64,000 nt of DNA from Cyanobacterium aponinum PCC 10605 (GCF_000317675.1 NC_019776.1:1302001-1366000); one strand, 5' to 3'; shown: positions 26,329-36,447, counted from the first letter of the stretch. The notes: a model not told the origin generated them from the letters alone. Made by a program: numbers and translations.

Positions 26329-27441
26329 ATGGAGATAATGATTGAAGATTTGATGGAGCAGTTAGTAGAGTTAGGGGGGTCAGATATGCACATTCAGGCA
26401 GGAGCCCCCGTCTATTTCCGTATTAGCGGTAAACTAACCCCCATTGGAGATGAACCCCTTAATGCTCAAGAGTGCCAAAAATTAATTTTTAGTATGCTCA
26501 ATAATACTCAACGTAAAACATTAGAGCAAGAATGGGAGTTAGACTGTTCCTACGGGGTAAAAGGCTTGGCTCGATTTCGTGTAAATGTTTATAAGGAAAG
26601 GGGTTGTTATGCCGCTTGTTTAAGGGCTTTATCTTCCAAAATTCCCAATTTTGATCAATTAGGCTTACCAGATATTGTCAAGGAGATGTCCGAACGCCCT
26701 AGGGGTATGATTTTAGTGACGGGGCAGACAGGTTCTGGAAAAACTACTACTTTAGCGGCAATGTTGGACTTAATTAACCGCACTCGTGCAGAACACATCT
26801 TAACAGTAGAAGATCCGATCGAGTATGTTTTTCCCAATATTAACAGTCTATTTCACCAACGTCAAAAAGGAGAAGATACTAAAAGTTTTGCCAATGCCTT
26901 AAAAGCGGCGTTAAGGGAAGATCCAGATATTATTCTAGTGGGTGAGATGCGCGACTTAGAAACTATTTCCTTGGCGATTACGGCGGCGGAAACTGGACAC
27001 CTTGTCTTTGGTACTTTACATACTAGCTCTGCGGCGGGAACAATTGATCGTATTATTGATGTATTTCCTTCGGCAGAACAAGCCCAAATTAGAGCAATGT
27101 TATCTAACTCTTTATTGGCAGTATTTGCTCAAACTTTGGCTAAAAAGAAAAATCCCAAACCGGGCGAATTTGGTAGGGCAATGGCTCAAGAAATCATGAT
27201 TGTGACACCTGCGATCGCAAACTTAATTAGAGAAGCAAAAGCCCCACAAATTTATTCTGCGATTCAAACAGGGGGTAAATTAGGAATGCAAACCATGGAA
27301 CAGGCTTTAGCAAATTTGGTGAAAACAGGTACAATTGCAGTGGAAGAAGCCCTTGCCAAGAGCAGTAAACCAGATGAATTGAAACGCTTATTAGGTTCTT
27401 CTATGGATAGCGGGATGGTTACTCCTAGCAAACGTCGTTAA
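26329..27441 (+). CDS. pilT: Type IV pilus retraction ATPase PilT
   Basis: About 370 residues from ATG 26329, chosen over an upstream TTG at 26287 because AAAGGAGAAGG lies 6 bp in front. The N-terminal GGSDMHIQAGAP block, Walker A GQTGSGKTT, Asp box VEDPIEY, Walker B DPDIILVGEMRD and the His-box ETGHLVFGTLHTSSA are all intact. PilT is the cytoplasmic hexameric ATPase that retracts type IV pili for phototaxis and DNA uptake. pilC follows after 31 bp. The usual upstream partner pilB is absent here; tRNA-Cys and a CYTH gene lie upstream instead. Confidence 0.93.
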   Translation: MEIMIEDLMEQLVELGGSDMHIQAGAPVYFRISGKLTPIGDEPLNAQECQKLIFSMLNNTQRKTLEQEWELDCSYGVKGLARFRVNVYKERGCYAACLRALSSKIPNFDQLGLPDIVKEMSERPRGMILVTGQTGSGKTTTLAAMLDLINRTRAEHILTVEDPIEYVFPNINSLFHQRQKGEDTKSFANALKAALREDPDIILVGEMRDLETISLAITAAETGHLVFGTLHTSSAAGTIDRIIDVFPSAEQAQIRAMLSNSLLAVFAQTLAKKKNPKPGEFGRAMAQEIMIVTPAIANLIREAKAPQIYSAIQTGGKLGMQTMEQALANLVKTGTIAVEEALAKSSKPDELKRLLGSSMDSGMVTPSKRR

Positions 27442-27472
27442 TATTTGTTTGAATGAAAGGAAGGATTAAATC

Positions 27473-28687
27473 ATGGCTACTTTTATAGTTCAAGTTAAAG
27501 ATAAAACAGGAAATGTTTTAGAGGAAAGGGTTGTTGCTAATTCTCAAGATGAAGCTCGTCGTATTCTTCGCAAACGTTATGCGGCAGTGGGCAAAATTCG
27601 CAAAGCAGGAATGGACTTTGATTTAGCTTCTATTGAAGCGGCATTAAGTAAGGTTTCTGTTAAAGATAAGGCTATTTTTTCCCGTCAATTTGCCGTATTG
27701 GTTAATGCGGGGGTTGCAATTGTTCGCTCTTTGTCAGTATTGGCAGAGCAATCAGGAAATCCTAAGTTTAAGAAGGCTCTAACTACTATTGGAGAGGATG
27801 TTCAACAGGGGGTTAATTTATCTGAAGCAATGGCAAAGCATCCCGACTGTTTTGATAGGCTATATGTGAGTATGGTAGAAGCAGGAGAAACAGGGGGGGT
27901 TTTAGACGAAGTCATGAATCGTCTTGCTAAACTTCTCGAAGATGTTGCTCGTTTGCAAAACCAAATTAAATCAGCAATGGCTTATCCTGTCACTGTTGGT
28001 ATTTTTGCGGTGATTGCTTTTTTGGGTATGACCATTTTCTTGATTCCTGTATTTGCTGGTATTTTCGACCAATTGGGTGCAGAATTGCCGGCTTTGACTC
28101 AATTTATGGTTACTCTTAGTGATTTTTTGCGTAGCTGGAAAGCAATTATTCCCGTGGGTGTGATTATTGGGGTTGTTTTTGCCTTCCGTCAATATTATAA
28201 AACTCCGGCTGGACGTTTACAAATAGATACGATCGCACTTAAAGCTCCTATTTTTGGGGACTTAAATGAAAAAAGTGCTGTTGCTCGTTTTTGTCGTATT
28301 TTTGGTACTTTAACCCGTTCTGGTGTGCCCATCTTACAATGTTTAGAAATATCTCAAGAGACTATCCCTAATAAAGTAATTTCTAATGCCATTGGCGCTG
28401 CAAAAGATTCTATTTTAGAAGGAGGTATGTTAAGTGTTGCGATCTCGGAAAGAAAGGTTTTTCCCTCTATGGCAATTCAAATGATGATGATTGGTGAAGA
28501 AACGGGGGAATTAGATGCAATGATGATGAAAGTTGCAGATTTTTATGAAGATGAAGTAGAACAAGCAGTTAAGGCATTAACCAGCGTCATCGAGCCTTTA
28601 ATGATGGTTTTAATTGCGGGTATGGTCGGTACAATTCTTTTATCGATGTATTTGCCAATGTTCTCTATTTTCGATCAACTAGGATAA
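27473..28687 (+). CDS. pilC: Type IV pilus inner-membrane platform protein PilC
   Basis: A 404-residue GspF/PilC protein with two T2SF domains (about 68-195 and 270-395) and three membrane segments: VGIFAVIAFLGMTIFLIPVF, AIIPVGVIIGVVFAF and PLMMVLIAGMVGTILLSMYL. The repeated GVPIL/GVAIV...LSVLAEQ-type helices are evident in both halves. A strong ribosome-binding site (AAGGAAGG) precedes ATG. It anchors the PilB/PilT motor to the pilus base and is co-transcribed with pilT. Confidence 0.93.
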   Translation: MATFIVQVKDKTGNVLEERVVANSQDEARRILRKRYAAVGKIRKAGMDFDLASIEAALSKVSVKDKAIFSRQFAVLVNAGVAIVRSLSVLAEQSGNPKFKKALTTIGEDVQQGVNLSEAMAKHPDCFDRLYVSMVEAGETGGVLDEVMNRLAKLLEDVARLQNQIKSAMAYPVTVGIFAVIAFLGMTIFLIPVFAGIFDQLGAELPALTQFMVTLSDFLRSWKAIIPVGVIIGVVFAFRQYYKTPAGRLQIDTIALKAPIFGDLNEKSAVARFCRIFGTLTRSGVPILQCLEISQETIPNKVISNAIGAAKDSILEGGMLSVAISERKVFPSMAIQMMMIGEETGELDAMMMKVADFYEDEVEQAVKALTSVIEPLMMVLIAGMVGTILLSMYLPMFSIFDQLG

Positions 28688-28756
28688 CAACAATTAAGAG
28701 TTAGTAATTAGAAATTAGTAATTGTTAGAACTACCTACACACTCATTATCTTATTA

Positions 28757-28765
28757 TGGTATAAT
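28757..28765 (+). promoter_or_regulatory. Extended -10 promoter for rplU-rpmA
   Basis: TGGTATAAT is a perfect -10 hexamer (28760-28765) with the TGn extension; no good -35 is seen, as expected for extended -10 promoters. It would start transcription near 28772, giving a leader of about 100 nt before rplU. Confidence 0.55.
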
Positions 28766-28779
28766 GGTAGTCTGTGTCT

Positions 28780-28865
28780 TGCAACCTGTTCGGATCAGGT
28801 AAGGGCATTTATAAAGCAGAACTAAATAAAATCTCTGCTACCTGTACGGCAGTATATAAAGGAAA
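28780..28865 (+). promoter_or_regulatory. Structured rplU (L21) leader with competing pairings
   Basis: ACCTG (28784-28788) pairs with CAGGT (28796-28800) around a TTCGGAT loop, and GCAGA (28816-28820) pairs with TCTGC (28834-28838). A second ACCTG at 28840-28844, in the similar context ACCTGTACGG, could pair with the same CAGGT, giving an alternative fold just upstream of the ribosome-binding site AAAGGAAA. This suggests an autoregulated ribosomal-protein leader. Not assigned to a known family. Confidence 0.45.
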
Positions 28866-28870
28866 TTAAT

Positions 28871-29254
28871 ATGACTTACGCAGTAATTGAAATCTGTGGA
28901 AAACAACTTAAAGTTGAACCAGGCAGATTTTACGATATAGACAGAATCAATCAAGAATCAGAAACCGAAGTATCCATCGATAAGGTACTTTTAGTTAGTC
29001 ATGACAATGATATTCATGTAGGACAACCTTACGTGGAAAGTGCGACAGTAAGCGGTACAATCATTGATCATCGTCGGGGCAAAAAAGTTTTGGTCTACAA
29101 AATGAAGCCCAAAAAGAAAACTCGCAAAAAAAGAGGTCATAGACAAGAATTAACACGCTTAATGATCGATTCTATTCGTATTGGTGGCAATGTAATTGCA
29201 GAAAAAACCTCTGAATCTAAATCTGTAGAAACAGAAGTTGCGATCGAGGCTTAA
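28871..29254 (+). CDS. rplU: 50S ribosomal protein L21
   Basis: 127 residues. The N-terminal MTYAVIEICGKQLKVEPGRF and the basic KMKPKKKTRKKRGHRQELTR block are characteristic of bL21, which binds 23S rRNA in the large subunit. A C-terminal extension of about 25 residues, ending in a TEVAIEA-like tail, is common in cyanobacteria. It is first in the rplU-rpmA operon behind an extended -10 promoter and a foldable leader. Confidence 0.95.
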   Translation: MTYAVIEICGKQLKVEPGRFYDIDRINQESETEVSIDKVLLVSHDNDIHVGQPYVESATVSGTIIDHRRGKKVLVYKMKPKKKTRKKRGHRQELTRLMIDSIRIGGNVIAEKTSESKSVETEVAIEA

Positions 29255-29319
29255 AATAAAGCACAATAAAAAAATATTTAATCTTATTTAACCTTAAATT
29301 TTGCTTAGGAGTATTTAAA

Positions 29320-29574
29320 ATGGCACATAAGAAAGGTACTGGTAGTACTAGAAACGGAAGAGATTCTAATTCCAAGCGTCTAGGTGTAAAACGTTATAGT
29401 GGAGAAACAGTAACCGCAGGAAGCATTTTAGTGCGTCAGCGTGGGACAAAAGTTTATCCTGGTAATAATGTTGGTATCGGTAAAGATGATACTCTTTTTG
29501 CCTTAATTGAAGGAGTTGTTAAATTTGAAAATAAAACCACCAGTCGTAAGAAAGTAAGCGTCTATCCTGTTTAG
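29320..29574 (+). CDS. rpmA: 50S ribosomal protein L27
   Basis: 84 residues, beginning [20 protein letters not shown], the typical bL27 N-terminus that reaches the peptidyl-transferase centre; no N-terminal cleavable extension of the Firmicute type is present. [10 protein letters not shown] and [13 protein letters not shown] follow as expected. Preceded by a TTAGGAG ribosome-binding site and 65 bp downstream of rplU. An intrinsic terminator follows about 60 bp after the stop. Confidence 0.96.
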   Translation: MAHKKGTGSTRNGRDSNSKRLGVKRYSGETVTAGSILVRQRGTKVYPGNNVGIGKDDTLFALIEGVVKFENKTTSRKKVSVYPV

Positions 29575-29632
29575 ATTTACGATTGAGTGTGAACTAACTA
29601 AAACTTAGTTTCCACTAAGAATAAGTAAAGGA

Positions 29633-29658
29633 AAGGGGCTTAAGCCCCTTATTTTTTT
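29633..29658 (+). terminator. Intrinsic terminator of rplU-rpmA
   Basis: The perfect palindrome AAGGGGCTTAAGCCCCTT (29633-29650) is followed directly by ATTTTTTTA. This is a textbook Rho-independent terminator. Confidence 0.9.
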
Positions 29659-29733
29659 ATTTCTAACTGGTTTGTTTACTTACTGCTAACCAGAAAACTT
29701 ATTCCTAAAAATACGACAAATGAGAACAGAAAA

Positions 29734-30462
29734 TTAATCTCTGCCGTTTATGGCAATTAATAAACGTAAAATAAAGATAAATAAGTTGATATAAGTGAGA
29801 TACATAGAAAGGGCGGCACATAAGTATTGCTCATCCCGATAAGCGCGAGGGAGAAGATAAAAGTCAACTACAGACGCTCCCGCAAAAAGCAACACTCCTA
29901 AACCAGAAATACCGACTTCCAACCAACTAGGAGTAAAAACACCAAAAAATCCCAATACAACTTGCAACAGAATTACGACGAATAATCCCATAATACCAAG
30001 CTGTACTGTTTTAGTTAGGGCTAATCCATCCTCTTCACCTAAGTTAGAACCAACATTTCGGGCAATCACAAAAGTTACACCACATCCCAAGGCGGCAATG
30101 CCCACTCCTTGAAGTCCTACTCCTGCTGTACCTAAAGCAACAAAAACAATACCACTGAGGGTATATCCTGAAAGAAGACTATAGACAGCTAAAAGAGGTA
30201 AGGCGGTGCCATTATCTGCCCTTTCTGCGATGCCTCTAACTACGAAAAATAAAACTAACTCGGCAATCATTGCCCCAAAAAAGGTAGGCATGAATATACC
30301 GGGGTTGGATTGAATTACTCCTAAACCGCCATAAACACCTACTGCGGTTAAAACTAAACCTCCACCTAGATAAGGTAAGGCTTTATTGATAACATTAGGT
30401 CCTACAAGGGCTTGACCTTGAGCCTTTTTGATTGCATTTCTAAAGTTACTGGTTGTTGCCAT
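29734..30462 (-). CDS. Bax inhibitor-1/YccA family membrane protein
   Basis: 242 residues with seven hydrophobic segments. The C-terminal signature DFYLLPRAYRDEQYLCAALS followed by MYLTYINLFIFILRLL is typical of the BI-1 family, as is the short charged pre-helix at the N-terminus. Bacterial BI-1 homologues form pH-sensitive calcium leak channels; cyanobacterial function is undefined. It is transcribed toward the rpmA terminator from the opposite strand and follows the PhzF gene by 30 bp, so the two may be co-transcribed. Confidence 0.85.
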   Translation of the reverse strand: MATTSNFRNAIKKAQGQALVGPNVINKALPYLGGGLVLTAVGVYGGLGVIQSNPGIFMPTFFGAMIAELVLFFVVRGIAERADNGTALPLLAVYSLLSGYTLSGIVFVALGTAGVGLQGVGIAALGCGVTFVIARNVGSNLGEEDGLALTKTVQLGIMGLFVVILLQVVLGFFGVFTPSWLEVGISGLGVLLFAGASVVDFYLLPRAYRDEQYLCAALSMYLTYINLFIFILRLLIAINGRD

Positions 30463-30492
30463 AAATTCTCTCTATTTAATAATTCGTTAATT

Positions 30493-31401
30493 TTATATTT
30501 TTTCTTTCAAGTGGAGATAACCTTCTGTAATAATTACACACTCTCCTTTTACCTTTATATCTTTTATTATGCCCTTTTGTTTAGTAGCGATCGCCGTAAT
30601 TTTACTATTTCTTCCGATTTCGATACCTTGTTCAATTAACCACTGCCAACTACCATCAGTTTCCTGTTGAGATTGAACTAAATAAGCCGCAAAAGCCGTT
30701 GCCGCCGAGCCTGTGGCGGGGTCTTCTATTATATTCAAAGCAGGGGCAAACATTCTCACTCGCCAAAGATTTTTACTGACAGGGTAGCAAGGGTAAACAT
30801 GAGGGAAAAGAGTATTTCTTAGGGTTTTTTCCCAATGAGATAAATTTATTTTTGCTTCTGATAACGCTTTCTGACTATTTAGAGGAATAATCATAAAAGG
30901 TAAACCGCAGGAAACAGCTTGAGGACTAAAATCAGAATGTAAGTCTGTCTCAGATAATGATAAAACCTCTGCTAAGGCTTTTTTTGAAGGAATATTATGG
31001 AAAAATTCGGGAGGATTAGGAGCAGTTAATTCTGATGATTTAACGATACCATTGTCCGTATAAATATTAACGGGTACAAGACCAACTTTTTCCTCAAGAA
31101 TAATTTGTGTTGCAGAAGATTTGAGAGTAACCATGCCCAAATGAGCTAATAGGAAAGCTGTACCAATGGTTGGATGTCCAGCAAAGGGTATTTCTCCACC
31201 TGGGGTAAAGATTCTGACTTGATAGTCTGCCTGAGAATTAGAGGCAGGAAAGACAAAAACTGTTTCTGAAAAATTAAACTCAACGGCTATTTTTCTCATT
31301 ATGTCGGAAGATAAACCTTCGCTATGGGGGAAAACCGCCAATTGATTACCCGCAAAAGGTTGATTTGTAAAAACGTCTAAGGTATAAAACTGATATTTCA
31401 T
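30493..31401 (-). CDS. PhzF-family isomerase
   Basis: 302 residues with the family's two-domain layout. FTNQPFAGNQLAVF at the N-terminus, the catalytic glutamate in FNFSETVFV, GGEIPFAGHPTIGTAFLL and the C-terminal EDPATGSAATAFAAYL are intact. Members catalyse isomerisation or epimerisation of small metabolites; PhzF itself acts in phenazine synthesis, but no phenazine genes are here, so the substrate is unknown. The BI-1 gene lies 30 bp downstream. Confidence 0.88.
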   Translation of the reverse strand: MKYQFYTLDVFTNQPFAGNQLAVFPHSEGLSSDIMRKIAVEFNFSETVFVFPASNSQADYQVRIFTPGGEIPFAGHPTIGTAFLLAHLGMVTLKSSATQIILEEKVGLVPVNIYTDNGIVKSSELTAPNPPEFFHNIPSKKALAEVLSLSETDLHSDFSPQAVSCGLPFMIIPLNSQKALSEAKINLSHWEKTLRNTLFPHVYPCYPVSKNLWRVRMFAPALNIIEDPATGSAATAFAAYLVQSQQETDGSWQWLIEQGIEIGRNSKITAIATKQKGIIKDIKVKGECVIITEGYLHLKEKI

Positions 31402-31608
31402 TCAGAAATTTATGGTAATTAATAACAGGTCTGATTTTTAAATTTTTTATGGCTAAAGCCATTACTACAAACTATAGAACTCTGAAAGTCAGTGGGGCAA
31501 TACTTACTATCTCAATTAGGATTTATTGATACTCATTCAACAACTTATTTAGCATAGCTATATGATTGAATGAAAAGAAGTAAATTCATTCGAGGGGGAT
31601 ATATTTCC

Positions 31609-32184
31609 ATGGTGACATTAATCACGAATAAAACTACCAATCAAACTATAAGTTTAGAGGAATTTCTACAACTTCCAGAAACAAAACCCGTCCGAGAATA
31701 TTTTGATAATAAAATTACACAAAAACCCATGCCCCAAGCAAAACATAGCCGTATTCAAGGTAAATTAACTAAAGTTATTAACGATGTAGTAGAAGAATCC
31801 AAAATAGCTTTAGCTTTTCCTGAATTACGATGTACTTTTAACGATAAATCCATCGTGCCAGACATTGTGGTTTTAACTTATAATCACATCCCTAAAGATG
31901 AAAATGGCGAACTTACTAACACGATTTCTATTCCTCCTGATTGGATGATCGAAATTCTTTCTCCTGATCAAAGTCAAACACTTATCATAAAAAAAATCTT
32001 ACGTTGTCTCGAATCTGGTTGTCAATTAGCATGGATAATTGATCCTGAAGAAAAAATTATCTTTGTCTATTCTCTACAAAAAGTGTCTTATTTCGAATTA
32101 GATAGCGATGTTTTACCTATGCCTGATTTTATGGCTGATTTTAGCTTAACTTTAGGAGATATTTTTGGTTGGTTAAAGTTTTAA
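31609..32184 (+). CDS. Uma2-family putative endonuclease
   Basis: About 191 residues from ATG 31609, chosen over 31570 because GAGGGGG sits about 10 bp upstream. It carries the Uma2 PD-(D/E)XK fold: SLEEFLQLPETKPVREYFDN, then VPDIVVLTYN with the metal-binding Asp, WMIEILSPDQ with Glu, and CQLAWIIDPEEKIIFVY. Uma2 proteins are numerous in cyanobacteria and of unknown physiological role. It converges with clpB, whose terminator lies between them. Confidence 0.85.
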   Translation: MVTLITNKTTNQTISLEEFLQLPETKPVREYFDNKITQKPMPQAKHSRIQGKLTKVINDVVEESKIALAFPELRCTFNDKSIVPDIVVLTYNHIPKDENGELTNTISIPPDWMIEILSPDQSQTLIIKKILRCLESGCQLAWIIDPEEKIIFVYSLQKVSYFELDSDVLPMPDFMADFSLTLGDIFGWLKF

Positions 32185-32327
32185 ATGTATTTTGGAAGAT
32201 AATAACTTGATTTAAGTGAAAATCGGCAACAGGCAACATTTTTTTTACATCAAAATATAACCTTTACTATTATAATTGTTGATGATAAACGTGATAAACA
32301 TGATACAACTACGCTATTATACACCCC

Positions 32328-32356
32328 GATAAAAAAGTAGGGTGAGTAACACCCAC
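32328..32356 (-). terminator. Intrinsic terminator of clpB
   Basis: On the minus strand, GGGTG-TTACT-CACCC forms a 5-bp GC-rich stem just past the clpB stop and is followed by TACTTTTTTAT. Confidence 0.7.
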
Positions 32357-32364
32357 CCCATCAA

Positions 32365-34986
32365 TTAAGATTTAATTAATAAGTCATCAGGCAAACGCTT
32401 TAAACTCAATCTCTCGTCTTCTACATCCACAAAAATGGTGTCTCCGTCTTTAAATTCACCTTTTAATATAGATTTTGCGATCGCAGTTTCCAAGTATTTT
32501 TGTACTGCACGTTTGAGAGGTCTAGCACCATAAACAGGATCATAGCCAATTTCTGCAAGGAAGTCTAAAGCAGATTCAGATAAAGAGAGAGATAATTTTT
32601 GTTCTGCTAAACGAGTTTCTAAACGGGCAACTTGCAATTTAACGATATGACGTAGCTGGGATTTTTCCAAACTATGGAAGATGATAATTTCATCAATACG
32701 GTTAAGGAATTCTGGACGGAAATTCGCTCTCATCGCATCCATTACTCGGCTACGCATCTGTTCATATTTACTATCATCCCCTGACACATCAAGGATAAAT
32801 TGCGATCCAATATTGGAGGTCATGATAATAATGGTATTAGAAAAGTCCACAGTGCGTCCCTGAGAATCCGTCAATCTGCCATCATCAAGAATCTGCAACA
32901 TGACGTTAAACACATCAGGATGGGCTTTTTCAATTTCATCAAATAATACCACCGAGTAAGGGCGACGGCGAATGGCTTCGGTTAATTGCCCTCCTTCTTC
33001 ATAACCTACATACCCCGGAGGCGCTCCCATTAAACGGGAAACAGTGTGTTTCTCCATATATTCAGACATATCAATACGCACGATCGCCTCTTCAGTGTCA
33101 AAGAGAATACCAGCTAAAGCCTTCGCTAATTCCGTTTTACCGACACCCGTAGGACCTAAAAAGATAAAACTAGCGGTAGGGCGATTAGGATCGCTTAAAC
33201 CAGCACGAGAGCGTTGTATAGCCTCAGAAACAGCGATAACTGCTTCATCTTGCCCAATTACTCGCTCATGAAGTTGAGATTCAAGGTGCAATAATTTTTC
33301 TTTTTCTGATTCAACTAATTTACTAATGGGAATACCAGTCCATTTTGAGATAATTTCCGCAATGTCTGATTCTTCCACTTCTTCCCGCAAGAGGGATTTA
33401 CCTGTAGTTTGTTTTTCTGCTAGGGCAGTTTCTTTATCTTTGATTTGCTGTTGTAAATCGTTTAATTTGCCGTAACGCAACTCGGCGGCTTTATTATAAT
33501 CATAATCTCTTTCCGCCTGTTGAATTTCCACATTAACTCTTTCTATCGATTCCCGTAAATTGCGAATTTCATCGATAATATCCTTTTCAGACTGCCATTG
33601 AGCATTAAAAGCTGATTGTTGCTCTTTCAAATTTCCTAATTCTTGCTCTAGCTTTGCTAATCTCTCTTTTGATGCAGGATCATCTTCTTTTTTCAATGAT
33701 AATCTTTCCATCTCTAATTGGAGGATTTTGCGATCGACTTCGTCCAATTCTTCGGGTTTAGAAGTTATTTCCATTTTCAACTTTGCCGCCGATTCATCCA
33801 CTAAATCAATGGCTTTATCTGGCAAAAAGCGATCTGTAATATAGCGATTCGACAACATTGCCGCCGCTACGAGGGCATTGTCAGCAATTTTAACCCCATG
33901 ATGTACTTCATAACGTTCTTTTAATCCCCTTAAAATAGAGATAGTATCAATGACATTAGGTTCGCCTACATATACCGATTGAAAACGTCTTTCTAGTGCT
34001 GCATCTTTCTCAATATATTTACGGTATTCATCGAGAGTTGTCGCCCCGATACAACGTAATTCTCCCCTTGCTAACATCGGTTTTAAGAGGTTTCCTGCAT
34101 CCATTGCCCCTTGAGTCGCTCCTGCACCGACAACGGTATGTATCTCATCGATAAAAAGGATGATATTACCCTCGGATTCGGTAACTTCTTTCAAGACGGC
34201 TTTGAGTCTTTCTTCAAATTCTCCTCGATATTTCGCCCCTGCAATCAATGCACCCATGTCTAAGGCAATAAGAGTGCGATCGAGCAATGATTCGGGTACA
34301 TCTCGGTTTATAATACGTTGGGCTAATCCTTCTACAATCGCAGTTTTTCCTACCCCCGGCTCACCAATTAACACAGGGTTATTTTTCGTGCGACGGGACA
34401 GAATTTGAATAGTACGACGGACTTCATCATCTCTACCGATAACGGGATCTAACTTCCCTTGTCTTGCCAATTCTGTTAAATCTCGACCATATTTAGTCAA
34501 AGATTCGTATTTTCCTTCAGGATTTTGATCGGTCACTTTCTGGCTTCCTCTAATTTCTTTAATGATAGTTTTTAGTTGATTTTCATCGAGATTAAATTCT
34601 CTTAATAAATTTTTCCCAAAACGTTCGTCTTGGGCATAACCTAAGATAATATGTTCAATGGAAATGAAATCATCTTCAAATTCTTTGCGGTATTTTTCTG
34701 CCCTATCTAAAAGAGTATCAAGGCTTTTTCCTAAATATACCGAGTCAGAAACGTTTTTAACCTTCGGTTGACGATTGATAAATTCATCGGTGCGATCGCG
34801 CAAACGAGTTAAACTAATATCAGCTTTATTAAAGATACTTGTAGCTAATCCCTGTTGTTCTAAAAGAGATTTTAACAGATGCTCTGACTCAATTTGCTGG
34901 TGTTGACTTTGTTTGGCAATGTCGGGAGTTTTGACTATTGCCTCCCATGCTTTTTCTGTAAATTGTTGTGGATTTGTTGGTTGCAT
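32365..34986 (-). CDS. clpB: ATP-dependent disaggregase ClpB
   Basis: 873 residues, full length. Clp N domain (residues 1-150), first AAA+ module with Walker [10 protein letters not shown] near 206, the coiled-coil middle domain (about 410-530, [15 protein letters not shown] and following heptads) and a second AAA+ module with Walker [10 protein letters not shown] near 607. The middle domain separates it from ClpC and indicates DnaK-dependent protein disaggregation in the cytoplasm. Cyanobacteria usually have two ClpB paralogues; which one this is I cannot say. No heat-shock promoter element was recognised upstream. Confidence 0.95.
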   Translation of the reverse strand: MQPTNPQQFTEKAWEAIVKTPDIAKQSQHQQIESEHLLKSLLEQQGLATSIFNKADISLTRLRDRTDEFINRQPKVKNVSDSVYLGKSLDTLLDRAEKYRKEFEDDFISIEHIILGYAQDERFGKNLLREFNLDENQLKTIIKEIRGSQKVTDQNPEGKYESLTKYGRDLTELARQGKLDPVIGRDDEVRRTIQILSRRTKNNPVLIGEPGVGKTAIVEGLAQRIINRDVPESLLDRTLIALDMGALIAGAKYRGEFEERLKAVLKEVTESEGNIILFIDEIHTVVGAGATQGAMDAGNLLKPMLARGELRCIGATTLDEYRKYIEKDAALERRFQSVYVGEPNVIDTISILRGLKERYEVHHGVKIADNALVAAAMLSNRYITDRFLPDKAIDLVDESAAKLKMEITSKPEELDEVDRKILQLEMERLSLKKEDDPASKERLAKLEQELGNLKEQQSAFNAQWQSEKDIIDEIRNLRESIERVNVEIQQAERDYDYNKAAELRYGKLNDLQQQIKDKETALAEKQTTGKSLLREEVEESDIAEIISKWTGIPISKLVESEKEKLLHLESQLHERVIGQDEAVIAVSEAIQRSRAGLSDPNRPTASFIFLGPTGVGKTELAKALAGILFDTEEAIVRIDMSEYMEKHTVSRLMGAPPGYVGYEEGGQLTEAIRRRPYSVVLFDEIEKAHPDVFNVMLQILDDGRLTDSQGRTVDFSNTIIIMTSNIGSQFILDVSGDDSKYEQMRSRVMDAMRANFRPEFLNRIDEIIIFHSLEKSQLRHIVKLQVARLETRLAEQKLSLSLSESALDFLAEIGYDPVYGARPLKRAVQKYLETAIAKSILKGEFKDGDTIFVDVEDERLSLKRLPDDLLIKS

Positions 34987-35461
34987 TTTTTTTATTTCCT
35001 AATAAGAATAATGATAAAAATAGCTTGTTTATTTAACCTGAGTTCGGGATAAGCTGAAAGCATTATTTTCTCCTAGTCAGAAAACCTTATAGCTTCTTAG
35101 AAACAACGATAAAATTGCCTTAATCCGAACTGACTTAAACAAGGGGCTTAAGCCCCTTGCTAAAAACCCCTACCACCTGCAACCTGCAACCTGCAACCTG
35201 ACACCTAACCTTGTTGGATATTCTTAAACCGAACTGAGGTTTATTTAATAAGTAAAATTACAACAATTATATTATTCAGTTATCTAAACATGATTATAAA
35301 ACAATATAAATATTATCTTAGTTGGGAATACTCTACTAATTTAGTGGGGATTAAATCACCTATTGAGTTAGGGATTTTTGAAGAAATAGACATCATAAGA
35401 AATAAAGCATAAGCGGAAAATTAATCTATAATGACGTAACAGCTATCAATAAGAAAAAACC
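34987..35461. other. Intergenic region with MITE-like repeat and small ORF
   Basis: 475 bp between clpB and the second Uma2 gene. It holds repeat family 1 copy A (35036-35240) and then a 40-codon frame at 35290-35412 (MIIKQYKYYLSWEYSTNLVG onward) of unknown nature, possibly a gene relic. No obvious promoter motif. Confidence 0.45.
35036..35240 (-). repeat. MITE-like repeat family 1, copy A
   Basis: Bounded by ACCTGAGTTCGGGATAAG and TTCTTAAACCGAACTGAGGT, which are imperfect inverted repeats of each other. Inside are the perfect palindrome CAAGGGGCTTAAGCCCCTTG (35140-35159) and a short tandem array of ACCTGCA units (about 35173-35207). Related copies are at 49563, 58728 and, degenerate, 62418 and 57765. 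Confidence 0.65.
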
Positions 35462-36046
35462 ATGATTGCTCAACTAGAAAAAACTTGTTACTCGGTAGAA
35501 GAATATTTTGAGTTAGAAGAAACCGCCGAATATAAAAGCGAATACCATGATGGAGAAATTATCCCCATGACAGGAGGCACAACTAATCACAACAAAATAG
35601 CAGGTAATTTTTATTTTTATTTTAAATCTGCTTTCAGAAGACAAAATTACGATATTTATATCAATGATGTGCGTCTTTCTATTCCTCTCCAGAGACGTTA
35701 TACTTACCCTGATATTATGATTATTCAAGATCAACCAATCTATGAAGGGGATAAACAAACAACCATCACAAATCCCCTCATAATTATTGAAGTTTTATCA
35801 AATTCAACGGAAAATTATGATAAGGGAGAGAAATTTAAAAGCTATCGTTCTATTAAATCTTTTCAAGAATATATATTAATAGATCAGTATAGTTTTTCTG
35901 TGGAACAATTTATCAAAGAATCTGAAGGAGAATGGAAATTTAAGGAGTATTTAGGAGAAAATCAGGTGTTAAAATTAGGTAAAATTGATTTTGAACTATC
36001 TTTTTCTGATATTTATGAAGGGGTTAATTTTGTTGAAAGTATTTAA
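35462..36046 (+). CDS. Uma2-family putative endonuclease
   Basis: 194 residues. VEEYFELEETAEYKSEYHDG at the N-terminus, the metal-ligand YPDIMII, and IIEVLSNSTENYDKGEKFKS followed by FQEYILIDQ are the conserved Uma2 segments, more canonical than in the copy at 31609. The two copies flank clpB. A small membrane-protein gene follows after 18 bp on the same strand. Function beyond a predicted nuclease fold is unknown. Confidence 0.88.
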   Translation: MIAQLEKTCYSVEEYFELEETAEYKSEYHDGEIIPMTGGTTNHNKIAGNFYFYFKSAFRRQNYDIYINDVRLSIPLQRRYTYPDIMIIQDQPIYEGDKQTTITNPLIIIEVLSNSTENYDKGEKFKSYRSIKSFQEYILIDQYSFSVEQFIKESEGEWKFKEYLGENQVLKLGKIDFELSFSDIYEGVNFVESI

Positions 36047-36064
36047 AATTGTCGATAGCAACTG

Positions 36065-36433
36065 ATGGAAATTATCTATCAAATTTTGTTAAAACTTTCT
36101 CAATTTCAAGTAAGAGTAGTTGGAGATCATCATGGTAGTTTATTTATGGCATTGATAGAGATTTATATCCCTATAAATCTTACTTTAATATCTTCTAAAG
36201 ATAAGATAGAAATTCCTGCTATTATTACATTTTTAATGTTAATTTCTGCAATCTTTTTTATTCTTTTTTCTATTGTAGTTTCTAGCCCACAGTTTTGGAT
36301 TGCTTTATTACAAAATTCAAGCAAGAATTGGTTTAAAATTATTCTGATACAGCTATGGTTTGTGTGCTTATTATTTATATGGATTACTGCTTTAAAATAC
36401 ACAATCCAAAGATTTTTGTTAAATTCTAATTAG
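36065..36433 (+). CDS. Small hypothetical membrane protein
   Basis: 122 residues, no family recognised. Two clear hydrophobic segments, IITFLMLISAIFFILFSIVV (about 53-72) and IILIQLWFVCLLFIWITAL (about 91-110), plus a weaker N-terminal one around LFMALIEIYIPINLTL. It begins 18 bp after the Uma2 gene and converges with pth. The composition matches its neighbours. It could be a real small inner-membrane protein, but no independent support is visible. Confidence 0.5.
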   Translation: MEIIYQILLKLSQFQVRVVGDHHGSLFMALIEIYIPINLTLISSKDKIEIPAIITFLMLISAIFFILFSIVVSSPQFWIALLQNSSKNWFKIILIQLWFVCLLFIWITALKYTIQRFLLNSN

Positions 36434-36447
36434 TATTTTGCTTTTAG

